Of a DNA stretch of 18,376 bases, positions 1-8,341 are shown piece after piece. Numbering within the stretch: the first letter of the stretch is position 1; the number at the start of each line of letters is the position of its first letter. The notes beneath the pieces were generated by a model. That model saw nothing but the letters and a program-made list of their open reading frames with translations, ran no database searches and was not told where the DNA came from. The DNA is taken from positions 1-18,376 of the forward strand of contig CAIYMZ010000040.1 in the NCBI GenBank assembly GCA_903927415.1. Reading direction: 5' to 3'. The stretch comes from an uncultured Alphaproteobacteria bacterium (GTDB lineage Bacteria > Pseudomonadota > Alphaproteobacteria > Rickettsiales > UBA1997). The position numbers and the translations under genes are program-made.

Positions 1-1098
1 CTCACTTTCAACGAAGAAGGAATTTGCAACGCTTGTTCAAATTTTGAAAATCGCGAAGTCGTAAATTGGGAAAAAAGAAAAAATGAGCTGCAGGTTATTT
101 TAGACAAATATCGCTCAAAAGACGGCGAGAAATGGGATTGTATCATTCCCGTCAGCGGTGGCAAAGACAGCACTTTCCAAGTTTTAAAAATGCTGGAATT
201 CGGCATGAATCCTCTTTGTATCACCTCGTCAACTTGTCACTTATCTGACATCGGCCGCACCAATATTGAAAACCTTAAAAATCTCGGCGTTGATCATCTC
301 GAATTTTCACCAAATCCACTCGTGAGAAAAAAATTAAATCGCATCGGCCTCATCAATGTTGGCGATATTTCTTGGCCGGAGCATGTTGGGATTTTTACGA
401 TTCCGGTGCAGATGTCAGTTCGCTTCAATATTCCGCTGCTAATCTGGGGTGAGAATTCACAAAACGAATATGGCGGTCCGGCTGCGGCGGCAGAAAATAA
501 TGTGCTCAATCGTCGTTGGCTTGAAGAATTTGGCGGATTGCTAGGAATGCGCGTTACTGATTTAGTTGGACAAGAAGACATCACCGAAAAAGACATAATT
601 TCCTACAAATATCCGAGCGATGAAGAGCTACAAAAAGCCGGTACAACTGGATTATTTCTCGGACATTACATTTCATGGAATGGCCTCACCAACTCAATCA
701 TTGCGCAGGCTAACGGCTTTACTCCTTTCAAAAAACCAGTGGAGACAACTTTCCTCAATTACGAAAATTTAGATAATTTGCAGGCTGGAATTCACGACTA
801 TTTCAAATTTTTGAAATTCGGTTTCGGACGTGCAACTGATATGGCCTGTCTCTACATCAGAAGAGGATATTTATCGCGAGAAGAGGCGCGTAAAATTGTC
901 AATAAAACTGACGGAAAATTTCCAGCAACTTATCTCGATAAACCGCTTGAAGAAATCCTCGCACATATCGACATGTCGATGGAAGAATTCGTAAAAATTT
1001 GCGATAAATTCACCAATAAAAAACTTTTCAAAACTGACTCACGCGGCAATTTGGCAAAGGAAAAAGATGGCAGTTTAATCAAACTTTTTCACCCATAG
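1..1098 (+). CDS. N-acetyl sugar amidotransferase (WbpG/PseA family), 5' end missing
   Basis: The reading frame is open from base 1, so the gene starts left of the window; the ATG at 190 is internal and would remove the active site. The 365 visible codons begin near the family's N-terminal cysteine motif (GICNAC, Cys9 and Cys12 of the visible part) and carry the PP-loop ATP-pyrophosphatase signature SGGKDS at 52-57. Enzymes of this family activate an acetamido group with ATP and use ammonia to make an acetamidino sugar; WbpG acts in Pseudomonas O-antigen synthesis and PseA in Campylobacter pseudaminic acid modification. The TAG stop directly abuts the ATG of the HisH-like gene, which with HisF would supply ammonia. 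Probably only some 20-30 N-terminal residues are missing. The family is clear; the exact sugar substrate is inference, with pseudaminic acid likely given the pse genes downstream. Confidence 0.9.
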   Translation, partial: LTFNEEGICNACSNFENREVVNWEKRKNELQVILDKYRSKDGEKWDCIIPVSGGKDSTFQVLKMLEFGMNPLCITSSTCHLSDIGRTNIENLKNLGVDHLEFSPNPLVRKKLNRIGLINVGDISWPEHVGIFTIPVQMSVRFNIPLLIWGENSQNEYGGPAAAAENNVLNRRWLEEFGGLLGMRVTDLVGQEDITEKDIISYKYPSDEELQKAGTTGLFLGHYISWNGLTNSIIAQANGFTPFKKPVETTFLNYENLDNLQAGIHDYFKFLKFGFGRATDMACLYIRRGYLSREEARKIVNKTDGKFPATYLDKPLEEILAHIDMSMEEFVKICDKFTNKKLFKTDSRGNLAKEKDGSLIKLFHP

Positions 1099-1710
1099 AT
1101 GAAGGTCGTCATTGTCGATTACAAAATGGGAAATGTCAGATCGGTGTTACGATCTTTCGAAAAATTCACCAATGACGTTACTATTTCTGCCGATCCTCAA
1201 GATTTAAAAACTGCGACTCACATCGTTCTGCCGGGCGTTGGTTCTTTTGCTGACGGCATGAAAAACCTAGAAGAATCTGGCGTCATTCCGACTCTGATCG
1301 AAGAAGTTACAAAAAATAAAATTCCGTTTTTAGGAATTTGCTTGGGCATGCAATTGCTCGCATCTGTTGGCTACGAAGGTGGAAAGAAGAATGGTCTAAA
1401 CCTAATTTCTGGACATGTAAGAAAACTGATTCCAACAGAAAAAGAGCCAGTTCCGCATGTTGGTTGGAACGAGATTCACAAAAAATTTGATCATCCGATT
1501 TTGCACGAAATTAATGATGGCACGGATTTTTATTTTGTTCACGGATATCACTTTTTGCCTGATGATAAAAACAACATAATCTCCATCACGCCTTACCTCG
1601 GAGAAGTGGTGTCAATTGTGGCTGATGGCAATATTATCGGTATGCAATTTCATCCAGAAAAAAGTCAAATTTCTGGATTCAAAATCATCAAAAATTTCTT
1701 GGAATTATAA
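1099..1710 (+). CDS. hisH: HisH-like glutamine amidotransferase subunit
   Basis: A class I glutamine amidotransferase of 203 residues, the normal HisH length. The glutaminase triad is visible: nucleophile Cys81 in GICLGMQLL, and His185 and Glu187 in QFHPEKS; the oxyanion-strand motif LPGVGSF lies at 44-50. It should release ammonia from glutamine and pass it through its HisF partner. There are no other histidine biosynthesis genes around it. Its place between a sugar amidotransferase and a HisF paralogue matches the glycan-cluster version, where the pair feeds ammonia to the amidotransferase rather than making imidazole glycerol phosphate. The ATG follows the upstream stop with no gap, so translation is probably coupled. 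The symbol is by homology, not a claim of a role in histidine synthesis. Confidence 0.9.
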   Translation: MKVVIVDYKMGNVRSVLRSFEKFTNDVTISADPQDLKTATHIVLPGVGSFADGMKNLEESGVIPTLIEEVTKNKIPFLGICLGMQLLASVGYEGGKKNGLNLISGHVRKLIPTEKEPVPHVGWNEIHKKFDHPILHEINDGTDFYFVHGYHFLPDDKNNIISITPYLGEVVSIVADGNIIGMQFHPEKSQISGFKIIKNFLEL

Positions 1711-1712
1711 CT

Positions 1713-2465
1713 TTGCTGAAAACCCGAATAATCCCAACTTTACTTTGGAAAAACACAGTTTTGGTGAAAGACATTGCCTTCAAAAGTGAGCGCGTTGTCG
1801 GCACGATTCTTCCTTCTGTAAAAGTTTACAACACTAGGCAGGTTGATGAGTTGATCGTGCTCGACATCACGGCTTCAAACAGCAACAGAGAGCCCGACTA
1901 CCAAACCGTTGAAGAATTTTCCTGCGAATGTTTTATGCCGCTCACTGTTGGCGGCGGAATTAAAAATATCGAGCATGTTCGTAACTTACTCAAATCTGGC
2001 GCTGACAAAGTTGCCCTGAATAGCGCTGCTTTGGAGAATCCAAAAATGATTTCTGAGATCGCCAATATTTTCGGCAATCAAGTTTTAGTGATTAGCATCG
2101 ATGTTAAAAAGCATGGTGGTGATTATTTTTGCTACAGCCATAGCGGCACAAAACGTAGTGAAAAAAAAGTTGAAGAATTGGCACTAGAAGCTGCAAAACT
2201 TGGTGCTGGTGAAATTTTAATCACCTCGATCGAAAGAGATGGAACCATGCAGGGCTACGATTTGGAACTGATCGAAAAAGTTTCAAAATTAGTTTCAATT
2301 CCAGTGATCGCTCACGGTGGCTGCAAAAATTATGAAGACATGTATCTGGCACTGAAGAGCGGAGCCAACGCGATTTCCGCTGCAAGTATTTTTCACTTCA
2401 CCGAACAAACTCCGCTCGAAGCAAAAAAATATTTGAAGAATAAAGGCATTCCAACTCGAAATTAA
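1713..2465 (+). CDS. hisF: HisF-like ammonia-channelling (beta/alpha)8 barrel subunit
   Basis: A 250-residue HisF homologue with phosphate-binding glycine motifs (TVGGGI at 78-83, AHGG near 205) and the family segment LDITAS at 50-55. The start is TTG at 1713, two bases after the hisH stop; the first internal Met lies far into the barrel and a GGA about nine bases upstream could serve as a weak ribosome site. Asp130 (VISID) is retained, but the catalytic Asp at position 11 of canonical HisF (motif CLDVK) is Leu here (TLLWK). The same kind of change occurs in the HisF2 paralogues of O-antigen clusters, which pair with HisH2 and WbpG. This argues for an ammonia-delivery role with the upstream amidotransferase rather than cyclase activity in histidine synthesis. 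Confidence 0.88.
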   Translation: MLKTRIIPTLLWKNTVLVKDIAFKSERVVGTILPSVKVYNTRQVDELIVLDITASNSNREPDYQTVEEFSCECFMPLTVGGGIKNIEHVRNLLKSGADKVALNSAALENPKMISEIANIFGNQVLVISIDVKKHGGDYFCYSHSGTKRSEKKVEELALEAAKLGAGEILITSIERDGTMQGYDLELIEKVSKLVSIPVIAHGGCKNYEDMYLALKSGANAISAASIFHFTEQTPLEAKKYLKNKGIPTRN

Positions 2466-2469
2466 AAAT

Positions 2470-3894
2470 ATGAAAAACACATTCGTCATCGGCTTCTCGG
2501 AAGAATGTTCCTTTCCCGAGACAATCGAAAAACTTTCTAAAGATGGAATCATCAACATCTCCGAGTGGGTTACTACCAACAAGCGCGGCACCATCGATCT
2601 TTTTGATTTTTATCACGGAAAAACTTTTGCCACTCACAAAATTACTCATCACATTCCAAGTGATTTATACGAAAAAATTTCACAATTTTTATTTGAATTT
2701 TGCTACATCAACTCCCGCAGCAGCATTTCTCACACCCACATCAACAAGGTTCACAGCGATATTCATAGCGACGTTCAAGAGTTTAACAAATTCATTTATT
2801 TGATTTACGACATTTTTATCAGCAAGAAAATTGAATTGGTTTTGTTTCAGGAAATTCCTCATGACGGCGCAGAAATTGCGCTTTATCGCTTGGCAAAAAT
2901 CATGGGAATCAAAACCATCATCATCGCTAATTTTACCCACTTCTGGGGCAGAATTTTTGCCTTTTATTCTTTGGAAGATTTTGGCCAGTTCACAGAAATT
3001 CCAGACCTGTCAGATGATGCAGATGCCGTATCCGTCGACTATGACGACTTCAAGAAAAAAATGTATTACATGAAGCATGTTGCCAATCACAATGCAAAAC
3101 TTGCTGTCTTAAGAAGAGTAATTTCCAAAATCAGAAAAAGATATTTGGCCAAACTGATTTTCTCTCCACTCATCTCACAAAAAAAATTTAATAAAACTGA
3201 ATTTGCTCTCGCTGCCGCAATAATTCAGCGTCAAAAAACTTTGGAGTATGAAAAAAATTACCAAGAAATTACCGAGGAAAGAGTCGATCTAACAAAAAAA
3301 TATGTTTATTTCGCTTTACATTTGGACCCAGAAATTCCGACAACTCCGGCTCTTGCTGGAATTTATTCCGATCAACTAATCGCGGTGGAAAGATTAAGAA
3401 ATATTTTGCCGAACGACATTGCGATTTACGTAAAAGAGAATCCAAAGCAAACTGACATTTTGCGCTCTGATGGTTTTTTTGATCGTCTAAAAAAAATAAA
3501 AAATCTCAAAGCAGTTAATCAAAATACCTACGAATTGATTAACAATTCTTGCTTCGTTGCAACAATTGCTGGCACGGTTGGTTGGGAAGCAATCACGGCT
3601 GAAAAAAATGTGATAGTCTTCGGCAAAGCTTGGTACCAAACCTTTCCCGGCGCATTTAAATTTTCTGAGAATCTAGATTTAAACGAGGTGATGAATCACA
3701 AAATTGAAAGATCCGAATTGCAAAAAGCGGTGAAAAAAATTCTGCATAAATCTGGAATTGGCATGGTTTATTTTCCATTTTCAAACCCAAATTTCAAAAC
3801 CGACATCAAAGAAATTTATCCAAACTATGATCGGCAAAAAAACATTAATGATCTAGCTCTTTCCATCAAAAAATTAATCGAGTATCAAGCATGA
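2470..3894 (+). CDS. Capsule-type polysaccharide biosynthesis protein, paralogue 1
   Basis: A predicted soluble protein of 474 residues with no signal peptide or membrane segment. Its C-terminal half has a GT-B-like pattern seen in capsule/LPS biosynthesis proteins related to the KpsC/KpsS class: FALHLDPE at 281-288, YVKENPKQ at 320-327, AGTVGWEAI at 367-375 and FGKAWY at 384-389. An N-terminal segment around 121-151 (LVLFQEIPHDGAE followed by a hydrophobic strand) resembles the first Rossmann domain. It probably transfers a sugar at the cytoplasmic face. The next gene is a clear paralogue and overlaps its stop by ATGA. The ATG at 2470 lies four bases after the hisF stop, without a convincing Shine-Dalgarno. 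The family resemblance is from recalled motifs; donor and acceptor are unknown. Confidence 0.75.
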   Translation: MKNTFVIGFSEECSFPETIEKLSKDGIINISEWVTTNKRGTIDLFDFYHGKTFATHKITHHIPSDLYEKISQFLFEFCYINSRSSISHTHINKVHSDIHSDVQEFNKFIYLIYDIFISKKIELVLFQEIPHDGAEIALYRLAKIMGIKTIIIANFTHFWGRIFAFYSLEDFGQFTEIPDLSDDADAVSVDYDDFKKKMYYMKHVANHNAKLAVLRRVISKIRKRYLAKLIFSPLISQKKFNKTEFALAAAIIQRQKTLEYEKNYQEITEERVDLTKKYVYFALHLDPEIPTTPALAGIYSDQLIAVERLRNILPNDIAIYVKENPKQTDILRSDGFFDRLKKIKNLKAVNQNTYELINNSCFVATIAGTVGWEAITAEKNVIVFGKAWYQTFPGAFKFSENLDLNEVMNHKIERSELQKAVKKILHKSGIGMVYFPFSNPNFKTDIKEIYPNYDRQKNINDLALSIKKLIEYQA

Positions 3895-5285
3895 CCAATG
3901 CAGTCATTTGGGGCTTCGATGGGCCCAACAAGGAAATCATAAATATTCTAAAAAATAGAGGATTTAACATCGTCGCTCATTTTTTAGAAAAGCCTACTGA
4001 AGCAAATGAATATTCTTACAGCGATTTACATTCGGGACAAAATTTGCCGGAAATTTTTTTGAAAGCGCCGCAAAAAATTAAATCAAAACTCGCTGAACTT
4101 TTCCTGAAAGATTATCTGATTTTCAACATTCGTCAATCCAACTTAGAATATGCCGAGCTAGGAAATAAAAGGCGCGATAGCTTTGCTGATTTTCATCTTT
4201 TTTATTATTTGATCGATGTGTTTTACGGAATTATTAAAAAAAATGACGCGAAACTTGTGATATTTTCTAACCTTCCTCACGAGGGGGCGGATTTTATTTT
4301 ATACCAAGTTGCTCAAGCCCTCGAGATAAAAACCATTCTCTGCTATCAAAGTATTTTCGACAATCGGCTGTTTATGATCAATAAACTCTCTGACATGGGA
4401 GACCTGTTAAACACAGTGCCGGCGCTAGAAGAACCTCTCAACATCACCATCAAAAAAGAATTCGAAAAAAAACTGCAATATATGGACATGGTGGAAGATG
4501 TTAATCAGCACCGAAAAAAAATTCTCAAAAAAATCACCAACATCAGAAAAAAAACGCCCAAAATTTTGTGGAAATTATTACGTGGAAAAACCACCTCGGT
4601 TAACACAATTTTAATCAATTACGCCTGTGCTCTGCTTAGGTTAAAGAACATCGATGAATATTCTGATACACTAAAAAAATGTGAAACTGCTGACATCGAT
4701 TTCACTAAAAAATTTATTTATTTCCCGCTGCATTTACAACCAGAAATAACCACCACTCCACTTGGTGGAAAATATTACGATCAGATTAATGCTTTGGAAA
4801 AATTGTCCGAAATTCTGCCAGATGACTTCAAAATCTACGTCAAAGAAAACCCGAAACAAAATGAGTTGATGCGTCCAAAAGAATTTTTAGCGCGGATGAT
4901 GAGCATCAAAAATGTGATCATGGCGCCAATCAAAACAAACACTTACGATCTAACTAAGAATTGCCAATTCGTTGCGACCATCACTGGAACTGCGGGCTGG
5001 GAAGCAATAACCGGCGGGAAAAATGTGCTGACCTTCGGCTATGCTTGGTATAATAATCTTCCCGGCGTTTTTAAATTTGAGGAAAGGGAAAATGTCAGCG
5101 AAATTTTAGAATATAAAATCAATCACGATGAGCTACAGCAAAAATTCAACGAACTTTCAAAAAGATTGGTGAGGGGTTATGTAGACAAGGAGTTCATCAA
5201 TTACTCTGACCAGCCGTTTGATGAAAAGGAGAATTCTGCAAGCATCGCGGCGGCACTTAAAAAGTTTTGGCAAAACAACAATTAA
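3891..5285 (+). CDS. Capsule-type polysaccharide biosynthesis protein, paralogue 2
   Basis: A 464-residue paralogue of the preceding gene, sharing the same ordered motifs: FPLHLQPE at 278-285, GGKYYDQ at 292-298, YVKENPKQ at 316-323, TGTAGWEAI at 365-373 and FGYAWY at 382-387, plus the N-terminal LVIFSNLPHEGAD at 122-134. The N-terminal 100 residues and the linker around 190-270 differ most between the copies. This suggests an old tandem duplication followed by specialisation for different acceptors or donors. The start overlaps the upstream stop as ATGA, indicating coupled translation. Its TAA ends the plus-strand operon and overlaps the stop of the facing minus-strand gene. A KpsC/KpsS-like cytoplasmic glycosyltransferase role is inferred, not proven. 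Confidence 0.75.
   Translation: MTNAVIWGFDGPNKEIINILKNRGFNIVAHFLEKPTEANEYSYSDLHSGQNLPEIFLKAPQKIKSKLAELFLKDYLIFNIRQSNLEYAELGNKRRDSFADFHLFYYLIDVFYGIIKKNDAKLVIFSNLPHEGADFILYQVAQALEIKTILCYQSIFDNRLFMINKLSDMGDLLNTVPALEEPLNITIKKEFEKKLQYMDMVEDVNQHRKKILKKITNIRKKTPKILWKLLRGKTTSVNTILINYACALLRLKNIDEYSDTLKKCETADIDFTKKFIYFPLHLQPEITTTPLGGKYYDQINALEKLSEILPDDFKIYVKENPKQNELMRPKEFLARMMSIKNVIMAPIKTNTYDLTKNCQFVATITGTAGWEAITGGKNVLTFGYAWYNNLPGVFKFEERENVSEILEYKINHDELQQKFNELSKRLVRGYVDKEFINYSDQPFDEKENSASIAAALKKFWQNNN
5282..5285. other. Overlapping stop codons of two convergent operons
   Basis: The four bases TTAA contain the TAA stop of the plus-strand operon and, on the other strand, the TAA stop of the minus-strand operon. 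There is no intergenic space, so any terminator for either operon must lie inside the opposing gene. No strong GC-rich hairpin with a T-run is visible within about 60 bases on either side. Confidence 0.85.
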
Positions 5286-6946
5286 AATTTTTCGCAGCTA
5301 TCATTCACCTTGTGTTCAGCGCCAATCACCCAATGACGTAGCTGCCCGCTTGATAAACAAGCAACATCTTTTTGCTTAATTCTTAAGCCAGACAATTGCG
5401 ATTGTAATTCCATTTTCCAATAAGGCTCGCCACTTTCCGGTTTGTAAAATCCATCCTCATTAATTTGAATTTCCGCATCTCGATATTTCAGAAAGTGATA
5501 CTCTTTACCCCCAATCGTCATATGCTTGTTTGGCAGCACTAAAAAAAATAATTGATTCGGCAAAACCGCGATCACGAACACTACTGACAGCGCCAATTTA
5601 ATTTTGATATTTTCATGATTTTCCAGCAGATATTTTAGCAAAAATAGCCAAGCAAAAGTTGAGGCTAAAAAATATGCATGAGCCTGATGACCTATCGTCC
5701 CATCTCCATTTCTGATAATTAAAACACCGATTAAAGAGGCTAGAAGATACAATATCACAGCACGATCATAAATGCTCATCTCTTTAAACTTGGATAGTGT
5801 AGGCCTCTTGTTAAAAATCAGTAAACTCGCCACCAAGTAATACTTACACATCATGTAAAAAAACATCGCTAGCGCTACTAGGTAATAAGAATGATTTGTG
5901 CTTTTTAATAAAATTTTTACTGAATCATCCAAACTCCATCCGTTTACTTCATTAAATTGGAAAGAGTGATTAAGTGTAAAGCCTCCACTATTTTTTATAA
6001 CCTCGGTTGATCTGCTGACAAAATCCACCCAGGTAAGCATGTTTCCTAGAGTCAAACTAATGGTTAAAATCAGCAAAGGATGAAATCTAATTTTCTCATG
6101 TTTGAGCCAAAGATAAAAAGCAAAAACCCCAGCGATATAAAAAATTGGCGCTTTGCAGATGACGAGAATAATGCTGTAGAACAACAGTAGTAAAGAATTC
6201 TGGCCATGATCTTTTTCTTCTTTGACTTCAATTAAAATTGTAAAAATCGCCACCAATACGAATAGATAAATAAAGGAAGATATGGACAAATTGTAGCTGA
6301 TTTCCTCGCCATAAATTTGAAAAACTATCACCACAAAAAATATAATCTTTGGCAGCGCCACGCGATATCGGCAGTATAAAAAATAGATAAGATTAGAAAA
6401 AAATATGACAATGCAGAGATATTTTATCTCGGTAAAAAATGCCAAATTTGGCGACTTGTTTAAAAAGCCAATCGTTGCAACAAACGCAGCATGAAAGAGA
6501 TGAAGCGCCGATAATTCTGACGGGTAATGCGTTGATACTCTAAGGTTGCCAAGATAGTCAGCTTTTAGAATTTCAAAAGCAGGAGCTAAATAAAGGATGT
6601 TGTGAGATTCATAATTCCAAAAATAAAACTGAAAATTTATGAAAAAAATTGCAGAAAATAAAATCGCTAAAATCAACGCGGTGGGCTTTTCTAACTTAAA
6701 ACTTTGAACAGAAACTTTTTTAAAAAACAGCTCATAAACAAAATATAAAACTCCGATCAATAGTAATCCGTGAATTAAACACAGGTTATAAGCAGGAACG
6801 TAACGCGCTGATATTGAAATCACGGCAGCGATAAAAAGCGCTCCAGCAAAAAACGAGTGAACAATATTTTTCTTAGTCAGCAACCTGCCAAACATTGCCA
6901 AGAGAGTAATGGCAGCAAAAATTTGTAGATAATTTATTGGCAGCAT
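5282..6946 (-). CDS. Polytopic inner-membrane protein, unknown (possible glycan polymerase or GT-C enzyme)
   Basis: A hydrophobic protein of 554 residues with about 13-15 predicted membrane segments by eye, spread from residue 5 to about 470. A soluble tail of roughly 80 residues follows (from TIGGKEYHF to the end). Two longer non-membrane stretches lie at about 110-148 and 306-352. I recognise no diagnostic motif. As the last gene of a glycan operon it could be a Wzy-type polymerase, a GT-C glycosyltransferase or a transport component, but none of these is shown by the sequence. The ATG at 6946 lies six bases after the upstream stop. It is the only large membrane protein in the window besides the GT-C::kinase fusion, and no Wzx-type flippase is recognisable. 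Confidence 0.7.
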   Translation of the reverse strand: MLPINYLQIFAAITLLAMFGRLLTKKNIVHSFFAGALFIAAVISISARYVPAYNLCLIHGLLLIGVLYFVYELFFKKVSVQSFKLEKPTALILAILFSAIFFINFQFYFWNYESHNILYLAPAFEILKADYLGNLRVSTHYPSELSALHLFHAAFVATIGFLNKSPNLAFFTEIKYLCIVIFFSNLIYFLYCRYRVALPKIIFFVVIVFQIYGEEISYNLSISSFIYLFVLVAIFTILIEVKEEKDHGQNSLLLLFYSIILVICKAPIFYIAGVFAFYLWLKHEKIRFHPLLILTISLTLGNMLTWVDFVSRSTEVIKNSGGFTLNHSFQFNEVNGWSLDDSVKILLKSTNHSYYLVALAMFFYMMCKYYLVASLLIFNKRPTLSKFKEMSIYDRAVILYLLASLIGVLIIRNGDGTIGHQAHAYFLASTFAWLFLLKYLLENHENIKIKLALSVVFVIAVLPNQLFFLVLPNKHMTIGGKEYHFLKYRDAEIQINEDGFYKPESGEPYWKMELQSQLSGLRIKQKDVACLSSGQLRHWVIGAEHKVNDSCEKF

Positions 6947-6952
6947 TATTTT

Positions 6953-8341
6953 TTAGTAAAAAGAGAGATTGTTTTTGAGTTTAAAAATATAAACAAAAGT
7001 TCTCCTGACTAGTTTTAGTCTAGTCTTCCAAGACCCTCCTCCCTTGGCTTCACCATGAATTCTTTTAGCGAAATTCACTTCGATTTCTTTAATTTTTAAA
7101 CCATTTTTCTTTGCCACAAAAAGTGCGAAAAGATCGAGAGAAAAATCATGCGGGGATTTTGTTTTTAGAAAATTTTCGTAAAACTTTCTTGAAAAAATTT
7201 TCGGCTGAGCATTGATATCATCCACATAAGTTTTTAGCACCAAGCTAGCAATCAGCTGCATTCCAAAAGTAAAAATAAACTCCAATGCAGCACGATTTTT
7301 TCTTTTTCCTTTTACAAAAATATTTTCATCAGCTGAGTTTTGATAAAAATCAAAACCACGAATCACATCACTTGGATCAGTTTGCATATCAGCATGAGTC
7401 CAAGCCAAAACATCTCCACTAGCAACTTCAAGACCAGACAAAATTCCAAAACCGTAACCTTGATTTTTTTTAACATTTACTAATTTAAAAAAAATTTTGT
7501 TTTTTATGCCGGAAATAAAAACCGCTGCGGAATCATCCGTGGAACCGTTATTCACCAAAATCACTTCGATATTTTTGCGCTTACCAATCGCTTTTTGAAA
7601 AGCAGAAATAATCAGAGGAATATTTTTTGATTCGTTGTAACAGGGAACGATAATTGATAATTTTTTCATAAATTCTGCCTGGTAAAATTTGCGCCAATAA
7701 TTGATGGTGTTTTCATAATTCTTATATTCTTGCGGAGTGCCCCAACATAGATATTTAGCGACTTCAAACGCCATAACCCGCAAGTTATTTTTTAAGCAAT
7801 ATTTTATGACTTGATCTGCATAAAATTCACCATTGATGCGATCATTTTGTGAGATCATTTCTTCGGCATTTTTTACAAAATCACTTCCTCTACGAAACCA
7901 AAAAGCCGAAACAACTGCATGATCTTTTAGCGGATTGTGACTTAATGGAACCTTTACTGACACGGCTTTAACAACGCTATTTTCATCAGCATCAACCCAA
8001 CCATATGCTTGAGGATTTTCCATCACCGCTTCATTTCCACGAAAAGTAAAAACCAAAACATCTGCAGTTTTTTTTACTTCAAAAAATTTTTTTTCATCAA
8101 AAACAATTCCGTTGTCGCAACCAGCAATCAGCACCTCCTCATCATTGTTGATGTAGTTTTTAGCCAATAAGCACGTGCTTGCTTGACCTTCTGTTAAGTT
8201 ATCAATTGTGATAAATTTTGCTGCGGGGAAAAATTTTTTAATCTCTTCTTCTACTCCATCTTTTTTGTGAAAATCGCGATCAACATAAATAATTTTTGAA
8301 TTCCCAACTTCTGGCAAATCGAGAGTTGCCGCCACAACCAT
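6953..8341 (-). CDS. Nucleotidyltransferase (N-terminus lost to frameshift) joined to family 2 glycosyltransferase
   Basis: This open frame encodes 462 residues in two parts. Residues 1-224 are the body of a sugar-phosphate nucleotidyltransferase (NTP_transferase fold) with a likely metal-binding Asp in IAGCDNG (72-78) and the segment LTEGQAS; they lack the N-terminal nucleotide-binding loop, which sits in another frame immediately upstream. Residues 225-462 are a GT2 enzyme of the polyprenyl-phosphate sugar transferase type: LSIIVPCYNES at 228-238, VNNGSTDDS, and a DxD-like HADMQTDP. No strong C-terminal membrane segments are obvious. The ATG at 8341 has a GGAG nine bases upstream, so this truncated product could be translated. 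With the frame restored to 8453, the protein would be 499 residues. The GT2 part is probably functional; the nucleotidyltransferase part is doubtful unless the shift is an artefact or is bypassed. Confidence 0.78.
   Translation of the reverse strand: MVVAATLDLPEVGNSKIIYVDRDFHKKDGVEEEIKKFFPAAKFITIDNLTEGQASTCLLAKNYINNDEEVLIAGCDNGIVFDEKKFFEVKKTADVLVFTFRGNEAVMENPQAYGWVDADENSVVKAVSVKVPLSHNPLKDHAVVSAFWFRRGSDFVKNAEEMISQNDRINGEFYADQVIKYCLKNNLRVMAFEVAKYLCWGTPQEYKNYENTINYWRKFYQAEFMKKLSIIVPCYNESKNIPLIISAFQKAIGKRKNIEVILVNNGSTDDSAAVFISGIKNKIFFKLVNVKKNQGYGFGILSGLEVASGDVLAWTHADMQTDPSDVIRGFDFYQNSADENIFVKGKRKNRAALEFIFTFGMQLIASLVLKTYVDDINAQPKIFSRKFYENFLKTKSPHDFSLDLFALFVAKKNGLKIKEIEVNFAKRIHGEAKGGGSWKTRLKLVRRTFVYIFKLKNNLSFY

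Noticed and set aside
190..1098. Amidotransferase gene starting at the ATG at 190
   Set aside because: The frame is open to base 1 and the SGGKDS ATP-binding loop lies upstream of that ATG, so it is an internal methionine.
1099..2465. HisH and HisF as part of histidine biosynthesis
   Set aside because: No other his genes are present, the HisF catalytic Asp11 is replaced by Leu, and the pair directly follows a sugar amidotransferase.
5264..5276. Inverted repeat GTTTT-GGC-AAAAC just before the convergent stops as a terminator
   Set aside because: The stem is five mostly A-T pairs with a three-base loop and lacks a clean T-run after it; it is inside the coding region and too weak to call.
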